NCBI GenBank assembly: GCA_964645155.1
Contig: CAZYBG010000028.1
Coordinates: 1 to 37,757, forward strand
DNA length: 37,757 bases
Direction of reading: 5' to 3'
Source: CAZYBG01 sp964645155
GTDB lineage: Bacteria; Pseudomonadota; Alphaproteobacteria; Rhodobacterales; Rhodobacteraceae
The first letter of the stretch is position 1. Every line of letters starts with the position of its first letter. Under the pieces are notes generated by a model. The model was not told the origin of the DNA. It saw only the letters and a program-made list of their open reading frames with translations, and made no database searches. The position numbers and the translations under genes are program-made. Shown here one piece after another: positions 17,742 through 28,671 of the stretch.

Positions 17742-19228
17742 CCGACGTCGCCGAGCGCGTCGAGCAGCGGCGCGAGGTCGCGCGCGTACCGCTTCCAGGC
17801 GCCGATGGAGGAATCGTAGATCGGCTGGCGGACCTGATGCGCGCTGAGCGTCTTGACCTGGCGACGGTTGCCGGCGTGGTCGAGGCAGGCATCGTCCCAC
17901 GGCAGGTCGACGGCCGCGATCAGCGCGCGGACATGAGGCTCGGCGTCGGCGACCAGCGTCTCGTAGCGCACCTCGTGGAAGAGGCCGGGCAGCGCCTCGC
18001 GCCAGAAGGCGAGAAACCTCTGGTGCAGGTGCCAGTAGCGGCCGAGGTCGCCGAGGTCGTAGGCGTAGCGGTGCTTTCCCGGCATGAAGACGTTCTTGTA
18101 GATCGAGAACAGGGTGTCGCGCGGGTCGCGCTCGACCAGGACGAGGCGGGCCGAGGGCAGCGCCATGCGGACGAGGCCGGCGACCAGGTCGGTCTGGATC
18201 GACTTGTCGGTGAAGCGGCTGCCGAAGGCGAGGACCCTGCGGGCCTGGCCCTCGTAGGTCGCCGCGAGACCCGCGAGGTCTGCGGCGGCAAGCGTGCCGA
18301 CCGGGCGGAAGCCGTCGCCCGGCGCGGCGAGAAGCGCCGTCGCCGCCTTGAACAGGATCGCCATCTCGCCGCCGCCGGCGACCTCGGGGTGGGCCGAGAT
18401 CATCTGCTCGACCAGCGTGGTGCCCGAGCGCGGCAGGCCGGTGACGAAGATCGGCCCGAAGGCGCCCGGCGCGGCGGCGGCATGGCGGCTGAAGTCGTGG
18501 TCGCGAAACGCGTCGAGCAGCGCGGTGAGCTGCCGCTCGCGCGCGGCGAAGTCGAACGGCTGGGCGCGGCGCATGCCCTCGTTGGCGGGACGCAGATAGC
18601 TGAACACCCGGTCGTGCTGGCCGCTGTCCTCCATCGCCTTCGCCAGCGCGAAGCCGAGGTGGATGCGGGCATGGGACGGCAGCGAAGGCTTGGCCCAGAC
18701 GCGTTCCATGGCGCCGATCAGCGGATCGCCGGCGGCGAGCTTCTTCGAGCGCAGGAACACGCGGTAGAGCTCGCCGTCGTTCGGGGCGAGGTCGAGGGCC
18801 TTGCGGAACTCGCGCTCGGCGGCGTCGAAGTCGCCTGCCTGCTGGAGCAGGTGGGCCTTGTCGGCACGCGGCTTGATCGACTTCGGCAGAAGGCGGATCA
18901 GCCGGTCGTAGGTCGCGGCAGCATCGGCGGTGCGGCCAAGGTCGGCAAGGGTCTCGGCGCGGGCGGCGAGGATTGCCGGCATGTCCGGCTTGAGCTTCAG
19001 CGCCCGGTCGAACGCGGCGAGCGCGCCCGCCGGATCGCGCTCGGCCCGGCAGAGGTAGCCAAGGCCGTTCAGAGCATCGACCGAGTTCGGCCGTTGCCGC
19101 AGGACGGCGGTGATGAGCTGCCGCGCCTCGGCCGCGTCGCCGGCGCCGAGCCGGTCGCGCGCGCGCCGGAGCATCGCCGCCGGGTCGGCAGCCGCGACGG
19201 CGGGATCGGATTCGGGCCGGGGGCGCAT
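17738..19228 (-). CDS. TPR-sulfotransferase fusion protein
   Basis: A 496-residue protein with an N-terminal tetratricopeptide-repeat region (residues about 15-160; repeats such as NSVDALNGLGYLCRAERDPAGALAAFDRAL) and a C-terminal sulfotransferase domain. The PAPS 5'-phosphosulfate loop is FVTGLPRSGTTLVEQM (LPRSGTT at 265-271), and the 3'-phosphate region is VLVERDPRDTLFSIYKN. The late block RQPIYDSSIGAWKRYA is also conserved in this group. Sulfate acceptor is unknown; related proteins act on carbohydrates or proteins. ATG 19228 is chosen because GAGGGG precedes it closely; an alternative ATG lies at 19273, inside the porin terminator. It is translationally coupled to the YggS gene. Confidence 0.88.
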   Translation of the reverse strand: MRPRPESDPAVAAADPAAMLRRARDRLGAGDAAEARQLITAVLRQRPNSVDALNGLGYLCRAERDPAGALAAFDRALKLKPDMPAILAARAETLADLGRTADAAATYDRLIRLLPKSIKPRADKAHLLQQAGDFDAAEREFRKALDLAPNDGELYRVFLRSKKLAAGDPLIGAMERVWAKPSLPSHARIHLGFALAKAMEDSGQHDRVFSYLRPANEGMRRAQPFDFAARERQLTALLDAFRDHDFSRHAAAAPGAFGPIFVTGLPRSGTTLVEQMISAHPEVAGGGEMAILFKAATALLAAPGDGFRPVGTLAAADLAGLAATYEGQARRVLAFGSRFTDKSIQTDLVAGLVRMALPSARLVLVERDPRDTLFSIYKNVFMPGKHRYAYDLGDLGRYWHLHQRFLAFWREALPGLFHEVRYETLVADAEPHVRALIAAVDLPWDDACLDHAGNRRQVKTLSAHQVRQPIYDSSIGAWKRYARDLAPLLDALGDVG

Positions 19229-19254
19229 GGCCCCTCTATCGCGCCGGGCGTCCC

Positions 19255-19286
19255 AAAAGAAAAGAGCGGGCACGAGGGCCCGCTCT
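19255..19286 (-). terminator. Intrinsic terminator of the porin gene
   Basis: Minus-strand AGAGCGGGC (19286-19278), six-base loop, GCCCGCTCT (19271-19263), then TTTCTTTT (to about 19255). It starts about 25 bases after the porin stop codon and isolates the highly expressed porin from the downstream sulfotransferase gene. Confidence 0.87.
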
Positions 19287-19311
19287 CTCCGAAGTCGTGA
19301 TCCGGGGTGGA

Positions 19312-20319
19312 TCAGAAGGACATCGCCACGCCGAACGAGTAGGCATCGTTGTCGTCGAGATCGCTGTCGCCGTAGCCGAGGTGGACCGAGAGGCCACCGC
19401 CGAGATCGTAGGCCGCGGCGATACCGTAGCCCTCGATGTCGTCGCCGTCGTCGAAGTCGTAGACGCCGTAGTTGATGTGGACCGAGATCGGGCCGGTCTC
19501 GTAGCCGAGGCCGATGCCGGTGTGGGTCACGTCGCCACCTTCACGGCCAAGGACCGCGATCGCGTCCGCGTCGTAATCCCAGTTCTGGTAGGTCACGCCG
19601 GCCGAGAAGCCCGCGCCGAAGCTCGCGGCGGCGCCGACGGCCCAGATGTCGCGCTCGCCGACAGAGAAGTCGGTATGCGAGTAACCTGCACCGAGATCGA
19701 CGGTGGTGCCGCCGAGGTCAAGCGCGTATTTCACACCGAGGGCGATCGTGCCGTCACCGTCACCGTCCACCAGGATACCGTCGTTCCCATCGAGCGCGCC
19801 CTGCTCGTAGGACACGGCCACGCCGATGTCGCCGAACGAATAGTCGTAGCGGAGGATCTGGTTGTCGAGTTCCTCGACCGCGTCGCCGCCGTCGCCGAAC
19901 GTGCCATTGTAGCCCGCGTGCGAGGTTTCGTCGTCGGCGATCGAGCCCGGGTTGCCGATGTCACCCATGTCGGTGATCGCCCAGTCGATGGCGCCGTCGG
20001 TGTCGCCCATCGTCAGGGTGCCGAACGAGCCCGAGATGAACACCGAGGTGCCCTGGTTGTCTTCCTCGCGGCCGAGGTTGCCGGCTTCGTCCAGGTCAAC
20101 GACCGCGCCGAACGACAGGCCCGAGTCCGACTCGCCGGTCAGCGTGAACCTGATGTCGACGTCGTTGAAGAACTGCGTTTCGCCGCCCGAGCCGTTCGGA
20201 GCGTTGTCGCCACCGCCGGTGATCCCCATCTCGGCCGACCCGGTGATCTCGATGCCCTGGGCGGCCGCCGCGCCGGCGAAGGCCACCAGGGCCGTCGTGG
20301 CGAGAAGAACCTTTTTCAT
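19312..20319 (-). CDS. Outer-membrane porin, Rhodobacter type
   Basis: A 335-residue beta-barrel porin. The signal peptide MKKVLLATTALVAFAGAAAA ends near residue 20, with mature QGIEITGSAEMGITGG. The body shows alternating short amphipathic strands, Gly/Asp-rich turns and loops (FNDVDIRFTLTGESDSGLSFGAVVDLDEAGN, SVFISGSFGTLTMGD), and ends in phenylalanine (SFGVAMSF), the beta-barrel assembly signal. Rhodobacter porins form trimers in the outer membrane that pass small hydrophilic solutes. Acidic residues are abundant in the loops, as is usual for these or for marine relatives. GAGGGA lies about six bases before ATG 20319. It has its own terminator and the 280-base gap before DUF3576 upstream. 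Confidence 0.93.
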   Translation of the reverse strand: MKKVLLATTALVAFAGAAAAQGIEITGSAEMGITGGGDNAPNGSGGETQFFNDVDIRFTLTGESDSGLSFGAVVDLDEAGNLGREEDNQGTSVFISGSFGTLTMGDTDGAIDWAITDMGDIGNPGSIADDETSHAGYNGTFGDGGDAVEELDNQILRYDYSFGDIGVAVSYEQGALDGNDGILVDGDGDGTIALGVKYALDLGGTTVDLGAGYSHTDFSVGERDIWAVGAAASFGAGFSAGVTYQNWDYDADAIAVLGREGGDVTHTGIGLGYETGPISVHINYGVYDFDDGDDIEGYGIAAAYDLGGGLSVHLGYGDSDLDDNDAYSFGVAMSF

Positions 20320-20539
20320 GTGTTTCCCTCGTGTTTCGAAGTGCCACCCAACCCAAGCATCAGGTCGGGCTAGGAATGATCGTTGTTTCCTCCCTCGCCC
20401 CTTCCAATGCAAGCCGACTCGCGGAGCCCAGAGTCATTGCCGGCGGCTATGGTGCAGAGGCGCAACACCGGCCTCCGGGGCGGCGCGGGGCCGGGTGTCG
20501 GGGGGAACGGACGGGGGAAACGGCGGGCGGGCAAACGGC

Positions 20540-20568
20540 TTGTCACCCGCCATGGCCTCCGCTAGACA
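20540..20568 (+). promoter_or_regulatory. Candidate promoter of the DUF3576-leuS transcript
   Basis: TTGTCA (20540-20545), 17-base spacer, TAGACA (20563-20568), about 31 bases before the DUF3576 ATG. It is one of the better sigma-70-like pairs in the window. The rest of the 20320-20599 gap contains the porin 5' region and GC-rich sequence in which I see no gene. Confidence 0.5.
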
Positions 20569-20599
20569 GGCGGCCGGGTCAGCAAGGCGGGTCCGCAGT

Positions 20600-21103
20600 A
20601 TGACGTTGTCGCGCGCGGCGCGCTTTCTTGGTCTCGGCACGGTGGGTCTGGCGCTTGCGGCATGCGGCGGCATCGGCTCGGGCGACAGCTTTCGCCGCAG
20701 CGAGCGCGCCGAGGCGATCGCGCAGAGCGAGATCGACCGCAGCCAGCAGCCGCGCCGATCGACGATCTGGGACCTGTTCGGCAACCGCGACGACCCGAAC
20801 ACGACGGTCGAGGTGAACAAGTACATCTGGAACGCCTCGCTCGACGTGCTGAACTTCCTGCCGATCCAGTCGGTCGATCCGTTCACCGGCGTCATCGTCA
20901 CCGGCTACGGCGTGCCGCCGGGCGGCGGCCGGCCCTACCGGGCAACGATCTACGTGCAGGATCCCGCGCTCGACGCGCGGTCGCTGAAGCTCGCGATGGA
21001 GACGCGCGGCGGCGGCGCGGTCAGCCCCGACACGGTGCGCGCCGTCGAGGACGCGATCCTGACGCGCGCCCGGCAGCTCCGCCTCGCCGATTCGAGGCTG
21101 TAG
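20600..21103 (+). CDS. DUF3576 lipoprotein
   Basis: A 167-residue predicted lipoprotein of the DUF3576 family. The N-terminus has a short signal with a lipobox Leu-Ala-Ala-Cys ending at Cys22 (LALAACGG). The conserved core is IWDLFGNRDDPNTTVEVNKYIW, LDVLNFLPIQSVDPFTGVIVTGYG, and TIYVQDPALDARSLKLAM. The function of the family is unknown; it is widespread in alphaproteobacteria upstream of leuS. ATG 20600 is used because the signal peptide starts there; an in-frame alternative further upstream would bury it. The gene precedes leuS by 71 bases, and with lptE downstream this looks like an envelope-linked unit. Confidence 0.88.
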   Translation: MTLSRAARFLGLGTVGLALAACGGIGSGDSFRRSERAEAIAQSEIDRSQQPRRSTIWDLFGNRDDPNTTVEVNKYIWNASLDVLNFLPIQSVDPFTGVIVTGYGVPPGGGRPYRATIYVQDPALDARSLKLAMETRGGGAVSPDTVRAVEDAILTRARQLRLADSRL

Positions 21104-21174
21104 ACCCCACGGCCGCAGGTAACGTATGACCGCCGGGCCGCCCCGCGGCCGGCGTTCCGCATCAAGGACCAGGC

Positions 21175-23716
<2,542 letters not shown>

Positions 23717-23730
<14 letters not shown>

Positions 23731-24223
23731 CCGCCGCGCCGCGCTGCTCCTCGTCGCGGGACTGGCCCTTGGACCGGCCCTTGCGGCCTGCGGCTTCACG
23801 CCGGTGCACGCGCCGGGCGGGCCCGGCGGGGCGCTCGCCGGCACGGTCCTGACCGATCCCCCGGAATCGCGGCTCGACTATGTCGTGACCGCCCGGCTCG
23901 AGGACCGGCTCGGCCGCGCGACGGCGCCACGCTGGGCGCTCGGCTACACCATCCGGACGCGGGAGACGGGAGGCGCGGTGTCGGCCGAGGGCGTCGAGAC
24001 GCGCTACACCGTGACCGGCGAGCTCGACTGGTCGCTTCGCCCGGCGGGGGGCGGCGAGCCAGTGCGCTCCGGGACGCTGGAAAGCTTCACCTCGTACTCG
24101 ACCACCGGCACCGCCGTCGCGACGCTGACCGCCCGGCGCGACGCCGAGGACCGCCTGATGACGATCCTCGCCGACCGGCTCGTCGCAATGCTCTACGCCG
24201 AGGCCGGCGCGCTCGTCCCGTGA
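23717..24223 (+). CDS. lptE: LPS-assembly lipoprotein LptE
   Basis: A 168-residue outer-membrane lipoprotein that plugs the LptD barrel and helps insert lipopolysaccharide. The signal ends in lipobox LAAC with Cys25, followed by GFTPVHAPG, the pattern expected of LptE. Similarity over the rest is low, as is normal for LptE. The position between leuS and holA is the conserved context for lptE in proteobacteria and is the main support. It overlaps leuS by 14 bases and shares GTGA with the start of holA. Confidence 0.88.
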
Positions 24224-25245
24224 AGCTCGCTGGCGCAGCCGCGTTGCGCTACTTCGCGCAGCCCGAGCCCGGGCGCGCGGGTCTTCTGATCTATGGCGCC
24301 GACGCGATGCGCGTGGCGCTGCGCCGGCAGGAGGTGATCGCCGCGATGATCGGGCCCGACGGGGAAGCCGAGATGCGGCTTGCGCGGATGCCTGCGGCCG
24401 ACCTGCGGAAGGACCCCGCGATGGTGTCCGACGCGATGCGGGCGCAGGGCTTCTTTCCAGGGCCGCGGGTGGTCTTCGTCGAGGATGCGGCCGACGGCCT
24501 TGCGGAGGTGATCGGCGCGGCGCTCGCCGACTGGCGGGCGGGCGATGCGACAATCGTCGTGACGGCCGGGCAGCTCGCGGCCCGCTCCGCGCTCCGCAAG
24601 CTCTTCGAAGGCCATCCGAACGCCCATGCCATCGGCCTCTACGACGATCCGCCGGGGCGCGAGGAGATCGAGGCCGCGCTGCGCCGGGCCGGGGTGGGCG
24701 AGGTCGGCAGGGAGGCCATGGCGGCGCTCGTCGCGCTCGGCCGCGCCCAGGGTGCCGGGGATTTCCGGCAGACGCTGGAAAAGCTGGCGCTCTACAAGCT
24801 TGGCGACACCGCGCCGGTCGGCCTGGAGGACGTGGCCGCCGTGGCGCCGTCGTCGACCGAGGCCGACATCGACGCCGTGCTCGATGCGGTCGCCGATGCC
24901 GATGCCGCGGCGCTCGGGCCGCTCCTGCGGCGGGCCGAGGCACAGGGCGTGGCGCCGGTCACGCTGTGCATCGGGGCAACGCGGCATTTTAGGCGTCTGC
25001 ACGCCGCCGCGGCCGCCCCGGGCGGCCCGGCCGAGGGTGTCGCCGGGCTCAGGCCGCCGGTCTTCGGGCCGCGGCGCGACCGGCTGGTCCGGCAGGCGCA
25101 GGGCTGGGGCATGTCGCGGCTGGAACAGGCGCTCAACCTGCTGGTCGAGACCGACCTTGCGCTCCGCTCGACGGCACGCGCCCCGGCGGGCGCGGTCATC
25201 GAGCGGGCGCTGATCCGGCTGGCGATGATGGGCCGGCGGGGTTGA
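24220..25245 (+). CDS. holA: DNA polymerase III delta subunit
   Basis: A 341-residue clamp-loader delta subunit, which opens the beta sliding clamp at the replication fork. It starts at GTG 24220, overlapping the lptE stop by four bases. Recognisable segments are LLIYGADAMRVALRRQEVIAAMIG, DFRQTLEKLALYKLG (domain II), and the C-terminal ALNLLVETDLALRSTARAPAGAVIERALIRL, characteristic of HolA. The leuS-lptE-holA order is conserved in proteobacteria and supports the call. Confidence 0.92.
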   Translation: MKLAGAAALRYFAQPEPGRAGLLIYGADAMRVALRRQEVIAAMIGPDGEAEMRLARMPAADLRKDPAMVSDAMRAQGFFPGPRVVFVEDAADGLAEVIGAALADWRAGDATIVVTAGQLAARSALRKLFEGHPNAHAIGLYDDPPGREEIEAALRRAGVGEVGREAMAALVALGRAQGAGDFRQTLEKLALYKLGDTAPVGLEDVAAVAPSSTEADIDAVLDAVADADAAALGPLLRRAEAQGVAPVTLCIGATRHFRRLHAAAAAPGGPAEGVAGLRPPVFGPRRDRLVRQAQGWGMSRLEQALNLLVETDLALRSTARAPAGAVIERALIRLAMMGRRG

Positions 25246-25295
25246 TCACGCCCGCGGTCCGTGCGGAGATGGCCGGGGGCGACAGGGGGTGAGGG

Positions 25296-25883
25296 ATGTA
25301 CACCGTCATCGGCAGCGTGAAGAGCAGGGCGTTCCGGGTTCTGTGGATGCTCGAGGAGCTCGGCGAGCGGTTCGAGCATGTGCCGGCGGCGCCGCGGTCG
25401 GACGAGGCGGTCGCGTTCAACCCGGCGGGCAAGGTTCCGGTGCTGATCGCCGACGGCGTGCCGATCACCGATTCGACGGCGATCCTGCAGTACCTCGCGG
25501 ACCGGCACGGCAGGTTCACCCACCCGGCCGGCACCATAGACCGCGCCCGGCAGGACAGCCTGACCCAGTTCCTGCTCGACGAGTTCGATGCGGCATTGTG
25601 GATGGCGGCGCGGCACAGTTTCATCCTGCCCGAGGAGCTGCGCCAGTCGGCCATCAAGGACAGCCTGAAGTGGGAGTTCGAGCGCAGCCAGCGCACCCTC
25701 GTCGCCCGGATGGGCGAGGGGCCGTTCCTGATGGGCGACACGATGACGGTGCCCGACGTCATCCTGACCCATTGCGGCGGCTGGGCGATGGCGGCGAAGT
25801 TCCCGCTTGTCGAGCCGAAGCTGGCGTCCTACCTCGCGCGGATGCGCGACCGGCCGGCCTTCAGGCAGGCGGCCGCGCGCTGA
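25296..25883 (+). CDS. Glutathione S-transferase family protein
   Basis: A 195-residue GST. The N-terminal thioredoxin-like domain (residues 1-75) contains the glutathione-binding NPAGKVPVLIADG (cis-Pro) and ITDSTAILQYLADRHG segments. The C-terminal helical domain holds LMGDTMTVPDVILTHC, with the N-capping box Asp. The subclass and substrate are unclear, but it lacks the usual catalytic Tyr or Ser in an obvious place. ATG 25296 follows GGGGGTGAGGG. Its end overlaps the convergent flavoprotein gene by 23 bases. Confidence 0.88.
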   Translation: MYTVIGSVKSRAFRVLWMLEELGERFEHVPAAPRSDEAVAFNPAGKVPVLIADGVPITDSTAILQYLADRHGRFTHPAGTIDRARQDSLTQFLLDEFDAALWMAARHSFILPEELRQSAIKDSLKWEFERSQRTLVARMGEGPFLMGDTMTVPDVILTHCGGWAMAAKFPLVEPKLASYLARMRDRPAFRQAAAR

Positions 25884-27048
25884 CCCAGGCGGCGGCGGCA
25901 CGGCCGGCATGGCGCCCCGTCGCGAGGCAGGCGGTCAGCAGGTAGCCGCCCGTCGGCGCCTCCCAGTCGAGCATCTCGCCGGCAGCGAAGACGCCCGGCG
26001 ACGACACGAGCATCAGCCCGTCATCCAGCGCCGCGCGTTGGAGTCCGCCAGCCGTCGAGATCGCCTCGTCGAGCGGGCGGAGACCCCGGTGGCGGACGCC
26101 GAGGGCCTTGACCGTCCGCGCGAGGGCCGCCGCATCGGTGGGCAGCGGCCGGCCGAATTCCTGCAGCACCGCGAGCTGTGCCGGGCCGAGCCGCAGCGCC
26201 TTGCGGAGCCGGTTCGCCACCGTGTCGCGCGGGAAGCGGGCGAGCCGGCGGGCGATCTCGGGCAGATCGAGGTCGGGCGCCAGGTCGGCCAGCAGCGGCG
26301 CACCTTCGCGCAGCGGCCGGGTCAGCGCGTAGAGCCCGCCGCCCTCGAGGCCGCGCGCCGAGATGATGACCTCGCCCCGCGAGGCGCGACCGCCTGCCAT
26401 CAGTGCGAGCGGCTTGAGCGGCCGGCCGAAATGGCGGGCCATGTGCGCCGTCCAGTCGACGCCGAGCCCGGCATTCGCCGGGGCGAAGGGCGACACCGGG
26501 GCACCCCGGCCGGCGAGGATCGGCGCCCATGCCCCGTCGGAGCCGAGCCGCGCCCAGCTCGCGCCGCCAAGGGCGAGGACCGTGACATCGGGCACCGCCG
26601 TCTGCGGGCCATCCGGCGTCTCGAAGCGCAGTGCGCCACCCTCCCAGCCGACCCAGCGCCAGCGGGTGCGCAGCGTCACGCCCTGCCCCGCGAGGCGCGC
26701 GAGCCACGCCCGCAGCAGCGGCGAGGCCTTCATCGCCACCGGAAAGACCCGCCCGGTCGAGCCGATAAAGACCTCCTGCCCGAGCAGGCGCGCCCAGCCG
26801 ATCACCTCGGCCGGGCCGAACCCGGCGACGATCGGGCCGAGCCAGCCCGCGGCCTCCTCGTACCGCCGGGCGAAAAGCTCCGGCGGCTCGTCCCTGGTGA
26901 GGTTCAGGCCCGACTTCCCGGCCATCAGGAACTTCCGCGCGGGCGAGGGCCTGGCCTCGGCGACGGTGACGGCGTGGCCGGCGCGGGCAAGCTCCTCGGC
27001 CGCCATCAGGCCGGCGGGTCCGGCGCCGATCACCCATGCCTGCGCCAT
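25861..27048 (-). CDS. NAD(P)/FAD-dependent flavoprotein, BaiN/HI0933-like (TIGR03862 type)
   Basis: A 395-residue flavoprotein. The N-terminal dinucleotide fold is WVIGAGPAGLMAAEELARAGH, followed by ARKFLMAGKSGLNLTRDE, the signature of the HI0933/BaiN group. ALGGASWARLGSDG and the C-terminal GVFAAGEMLDWEAPTGGYLLTACLATGR are diagnostic. The reaction is undefined in bacteria apart from a few members; gut BaiN acts on bile acid derivatives, which is not expected here. ATG 27048 is preceded by GGGGGGCGAGGGG and is chosen because the nucleotide-binding fold starts there. Confidence 0.88.
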   Translation of the reverse strand: MAQAWVIGAGPAGLMAAEELARAGHAVTVAEARPSPARKFLMAGKSGLNLTRDEPPELFARRYEEAAGWLGPIVAGFGPAEVIGWARLLGQEVFIGSTGRVFPVAMKASPLLRAWLARLAGQGVTLRTRWRWVGWEGGALRFETPDGPQTAVPDVTVLALGGASWARLGSDGAWAPILAGRGAPVSPFAPANAGLGVDWTAHMARHFGRPLKPLALMAGGRASRGEVIISARGLEGGGLYALTRPLREGAPLLADLAPDLDLPEIARRLARFPRDTVANRLRKALRLGPAQLAVLQEFGRPLPTDAAALARTVKALGVRHRGLRPLDEAISTAGGLQRAALDDGLMLVSSPGVFAAGEMLDWEAPTGGYLLTACLATGRHAGRAAAAWVSARPPA

Positions 27049-27204
27049 GCCCCCTCGCCCCCCCGGCTCAGCCCTGCGCCATGCCCTGGCATAGGCACAG
27101 GGCGGGCAGGCGACGATGCGCGGGCCGGAGAACACCCTCGGCGCCTTCCGCGGCCGCCCGATCGCGGCCGGGGCCCGGGCGCGTCAGCACCGCCGCGTGC
27201 CGCC

Positions 27205-27813
27205 TCATGCGATGATCCGCTTGATGGCCGCCACATGCTGCGGCGCCGCGCCGACGACATCCGCCGAAAGCTCGTCGAGCGCGGCAGCGAGCCCCCCGTG
27301 GGCCACCACGCGGTCGACGAGACCCCAGGCCAGCGCCTCCTCGGCCGCGACCCTTGCCCCGGCCATCAGGATCATCTTCGCGCGCGCCGGTCCGACGAGC
27401 AGGGCGAGGCGGCCGGCATCGGCCGGTTGCGGCAGGTAGCCCAGCCGCATGACCGGATAGAACAGCCGCGCATCGGCCACCGCGACGCGCAGGTCGCAGG
27501 CGAGGACCATGCCGCAAGCACCCCCCGCCACCGTTCCGTTCAGCGCGGCGATCGACAGGCCGGGGAAGGCGGCGATCGCCGCCGAAAGCCGCTCCCACAC
27601 CGGATCGACGGCGAGCCCGGCCTTCGCCGCGTCGAGATCGGCGCCCGCCGAGAACACCCGCCCCGCGCCGGTCAGGACCAGAACGCGCGCATCGCCTGCG
27701 CCCTCCACCGCCTCGGCGAGCATGGCGAGCATGTCGCGCGTGAGGGCGTTCGCCTTCTCGGGCCGGTCGACCGTGAGGGTCAGCCGCGCGCCGTCGCGCC
27801 GGGCGCGGATCAC
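27205..27813 (-). CDS. Crotonase-fold protein lacking the hydratase glutamates
   Basis: A 202-residue enoyl-CoA hydratase/isomerase-superfamily protein. The fold is visible in LTLTVDRPEKANALT, the CoA-binding FSAGADLDAAK, and the oxyanion-hole segment NGTVAGGACGMVLACDLRVA. In classical hydratases the two catalytic glutamates sit in GGGCE and in QPE; here the corresponding positions read GGACG and YPV, so both are missing. Hydratase activity is therefore unlikely; an isomerase, hydrolase or non-catalytic role is possible. It is also shorter than the usual 260 residues. The GTG start at 27813 overlaps the SDR stop by four bases (GTGA), showing translational coupling. Confidence 0.85.
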   Translation of the reverse strand: MIRARRDGARLTLTVDRPEKANALTRDMLAMLAEAVEGAGDARVLVLTGAGRVFSAGADLDAAKAGLAVDPVWERLSAAIAAFPGLSIAALNGTVAGGACGMVLACDLRVAVADARLFYPVMRLGYLPQPADAGRLALLVGPARAKMILMAGARVAAEEALAWGLVDRVVAHGGLAAALDELSADVVGAAPQHVAAIKRIIA

Positions 27814-28565
27814 GCTGTCAGCCCGACACGGCGCCGGACAGCCTCGTCGCGCAGCGAGATCTCGTGGCCAACGAACTCGTCGGCGTCCGGCCCGCACATC
27901 CAGAGAAGCGCCAGGGCAGGCCACTCCGCCGGGACGTGGACCGCCGGATCGAGCCTGCTGACCGGGTTCACGCCGGAAGCGCGGATGGTCTTCTGCATGT
28001 CGGTGGCGACCGTGCCGGGCGACAGGCCCATGGCGCGGATGCCCTTGAGGTGCATCTCGTGGTGCAGGCAGGCCGTCAGCATCGCCGCGCCGGCCTTCGA
28101 GCTGCAATAGGCGCTCCAGCCCTCCAGGGGGGTGTGGGCGGCACCGGAGCTTACGGTGATGACGGTGCCGCCGCCCTGCCGGATCATGCCGGGCAGCACC
28201 GCGCGGATCCCGTGCAGCACGCCCTTGAGGTTGATGTCGATCGCCTTGCCCCAGGCGGCAGGGTCCACCCGGTCGAGCCCGGCGATGGGCTCGATCACGC
28301 CCGCGTTGTTGATCAGCACGTCGATCCCGCCGAAGGCCCGCACCATCGCCGCCACCGCGCCTTCCACGGCGCCCCACGAGGCGACGTCGCAGGGCAGGGC
28401 GCGCGCGTTCGGCCCGATCCGGGCGGCGAGCGCCGAGATCTCGGCTGCGCTCCGGGCCGCGAGGCCCACCTTCGCCCCGGCTTCGGCGAAGAGCAGCGCC
28501 GCGGCAGCCCCGATGCCCTTGCTCGCCCCGGTGATGAGCACGCGCTTTCCGTTCATCGCCGCCAC
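27810..28565 (-). CDS. Short-chain dehydrogenase/reductase
   Basis: A 251-residue classical SDR that oxidises or reduces alcohols/carbonyls with NAD(P). TGASKGIG at 12-19 binds the cofactor, NNAG is at 86-89, and Ser140, Tyr153 and Lys157 (VSSG, YCSSK) form the active site. LSPGTVATDMQ follows at the usual position. The GTG start at 28565 has GGAGG seven bases upstream, better than the ATG three codons later. Coupled to the crotonase-fold gene, suggesting both act on the same acyl-CoA or lipid-type substrate, but this is inference. Divergent from the DUF2125 gene. Confidence 0.92.
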   Translation of the reverse strand: MAAMNGKRVLITGASKGIGAAAALLFAEAGAKVGLAARSAAEISALAARIGPNARALPCDVASWGAVEGAVAAMVRAFGGIDVLINNAGVIEPIAGLDRVDPAAWGKAIDINLKGVLHGIRAVLPGMIRQGGGTVITVSSGAAHTPLEGWSAYCSSKAGAAMLTACLHHEMHLKGIRAMGLSPGTVATDMQKTIRASGVNPVSRLDPAVHVPAEWPALALLWMCGPDADEFVGHEISLRDEAVRRRVGLTA

Positions 28566-28671
28566 CGCGCGACCTCCCCGTCTGGATTTCCGTACCCCGA
28601 CTTACTGGCCTCTTGACCCCTCCGGCGCAAGGCCCGAACCTCGCGCCGGCAGGACCGGAAAGGGGCTCGGC

